NCBI GenBank assembly: GCA_023136735.1
Contig: JAGLQQ010000125.1
Location: forward strand, 1 to 15,231
Direction: 5' to 3'
DNA from: Candidatus Omnitrophota bacterium
GTDB taxonomy: Bacteria > Omnitrophota > Gorgyraeia > B26-G9
Length of the DNA: 15,231 nt
Below are positions 14,711 to 15,231 of the stretch, one piece after another. The translations under genes and the position numbers were made by a program. The first letter of the stretch is position 1, and the number at the start of each line of letters is the position of its first letter. The notes under the pieces are model-generated. The model did no database searches and was not told the origin of the DNA. It saw only the letters and a program-made list of their open reading frames with translations.

Positions 14711-15204
14711 TACGAGCTCTCCTCTTCTAGTTTTTTGATCGTATCTCTTAATTTTGCCGCTTCTTCAAACGCTTCATTATGTATTGCCTTTTGAAGCTTA
14801 AGATGAAAATTCTGTAATTTCTTTTTAAGCTGAAATCCCTCGTCATCATGCTCAAGTCCTTTACCTAAATGCTGAACAGAACCGTGCACTTTCTTAAGCA
14901 AAGGCCCCAAACTTTCTTTAAATGTTTCATAGCACTGGCTACAGCCCAGTCTTCCTATTTTGCGAAAATCATCATAAGTCATTTTACAATTTCCACACTT
15001 AATCACAGTTTTTTTTCCGCTAACAACAGGGGCGCCAAAATCAACGAGTCCCGCCAAAAGATCCTGCAGCCCGAAAGGCTGCCCCATTCCGGCGATCCCC
15101 TTATCTTTAGCGCATACTTCGCAAAGATGCAGCTCAGTCATCTTATCATTAATGATCTCTGTTAGATGCACGGTTGCTTGTTTTCCGCATAATTGACATT
15201 TCAT
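14710..15204 (-). CDS. mcsA: McsA, zinc-binding activator of McsB
   Basis: Small partner that activates McsB. The 164 residues carry two pairs of CxxC motifs (Cys3/Cys6 with Cys28/Cys31; Cys70/Cys73 with Cys88/Cys91) expected to bind two zincs, then a C-terminal UVR motif (about 132-162, LQKAIHNEAFEEAAKLRDTI) like the one in ClpC and UvrB. AGGAGG precedes the ATG by 7 bases. In Bacillus the heat-shock repressor gene ctsR lies directly upstream; only 27 bp remain before the window edge, so its presence cannot be judged. Confidence 0.95.
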   Translation of the reverse strand: MKCQLCGKQATVHLTEIINDKMTELHLCEVCAKDKGIAGMGQPFGLQDLLAGLVDFGAPVVSGKKTVIKCGNCKMTYDDFRKIGRLGCSQCYETFKESLGPLLKKVHGSVQHLGKGLEHDDEGFQLKKKLQNFHLKLQKAIHNEAFEEAAKLRDTIKKLEEESS

Positions 15205-15231
15205 ATAAAAACCTCCTGATAAACCGCTTAT

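Overview
The window reads as a chromosomal segment of an uncultured, AT-rich, diderm bacterium. All thirteen protein genes lie on the minus strand. The gene order is very close to the well-known Bacillus-type stress/housekeeping cluster (mcsA-mcsB-clpC-radA-disA-yacL-ispD-ispF-gltX-cysE-cysS), but a three-gene outer-membrane lipid transport block (mlaE-mlaF-mlaD) sits between clpC and radA, and disA and gltX are missing from their usual places. Mla/MCE proteins imply a two-membrane envelope. Together with the intergenic repeat style this suggests a candidate-phylum diderm such as Omnitrophota. That taxonomic guess is an inference, not something the sequence proves.

Layout in transcription order (right to left): mcsA and mcsB (protein-arginine kinase and its zinc-finger activator, overlapping by one base); a 231-bp spacer rich in inverted repeats; clpC; mlaE; mlaF; mlaD; radA (one-base TAATG overlap with mlaD); a 333-bp spacer; a YacL-like membrane PIN-TRAM protein; ispD and ispF (MEP isoprenoid pathway); cysE and cysS (cysteine synthesis and charging of tRNA-Cys); a 532-bp non-coding stretch; and a ROK-family regulator with its own consensus sigma-70-type promoter. 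The left 269 bp holds no convincing gene, but has a plus-strand terminator-like hairpin and low-complexity repeats.

Functionally the cluster joins protein quality control (McsB marks proteins with phosphoarginine, ClpC unfolds them), envelope lipid traffic (MlaEFD), DNA recombination repair (RadA), isoprenoid precursors (IspD/F, for quinones and the lipid carrier of wall synthesis) and cysteine metabolism. The short gaps and overlaps fit one or a few long transcripts, whose main promoter would lie right of the window.

The most interesting points are: the Firmicutes-like operon carrying an embedded Mla block; a repeated leader element found at nearly the same distance (46-47 bp) ahead of both clpC and the ROK gene; the hairpin-dense spacer before clpC; a ROK protein that has lost its zinc site and sugar-binding His; and a serine acetyltransferase with an N-terminal membrane segment. 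I see no CRISPR array, tRNA, rRNA or transposase.
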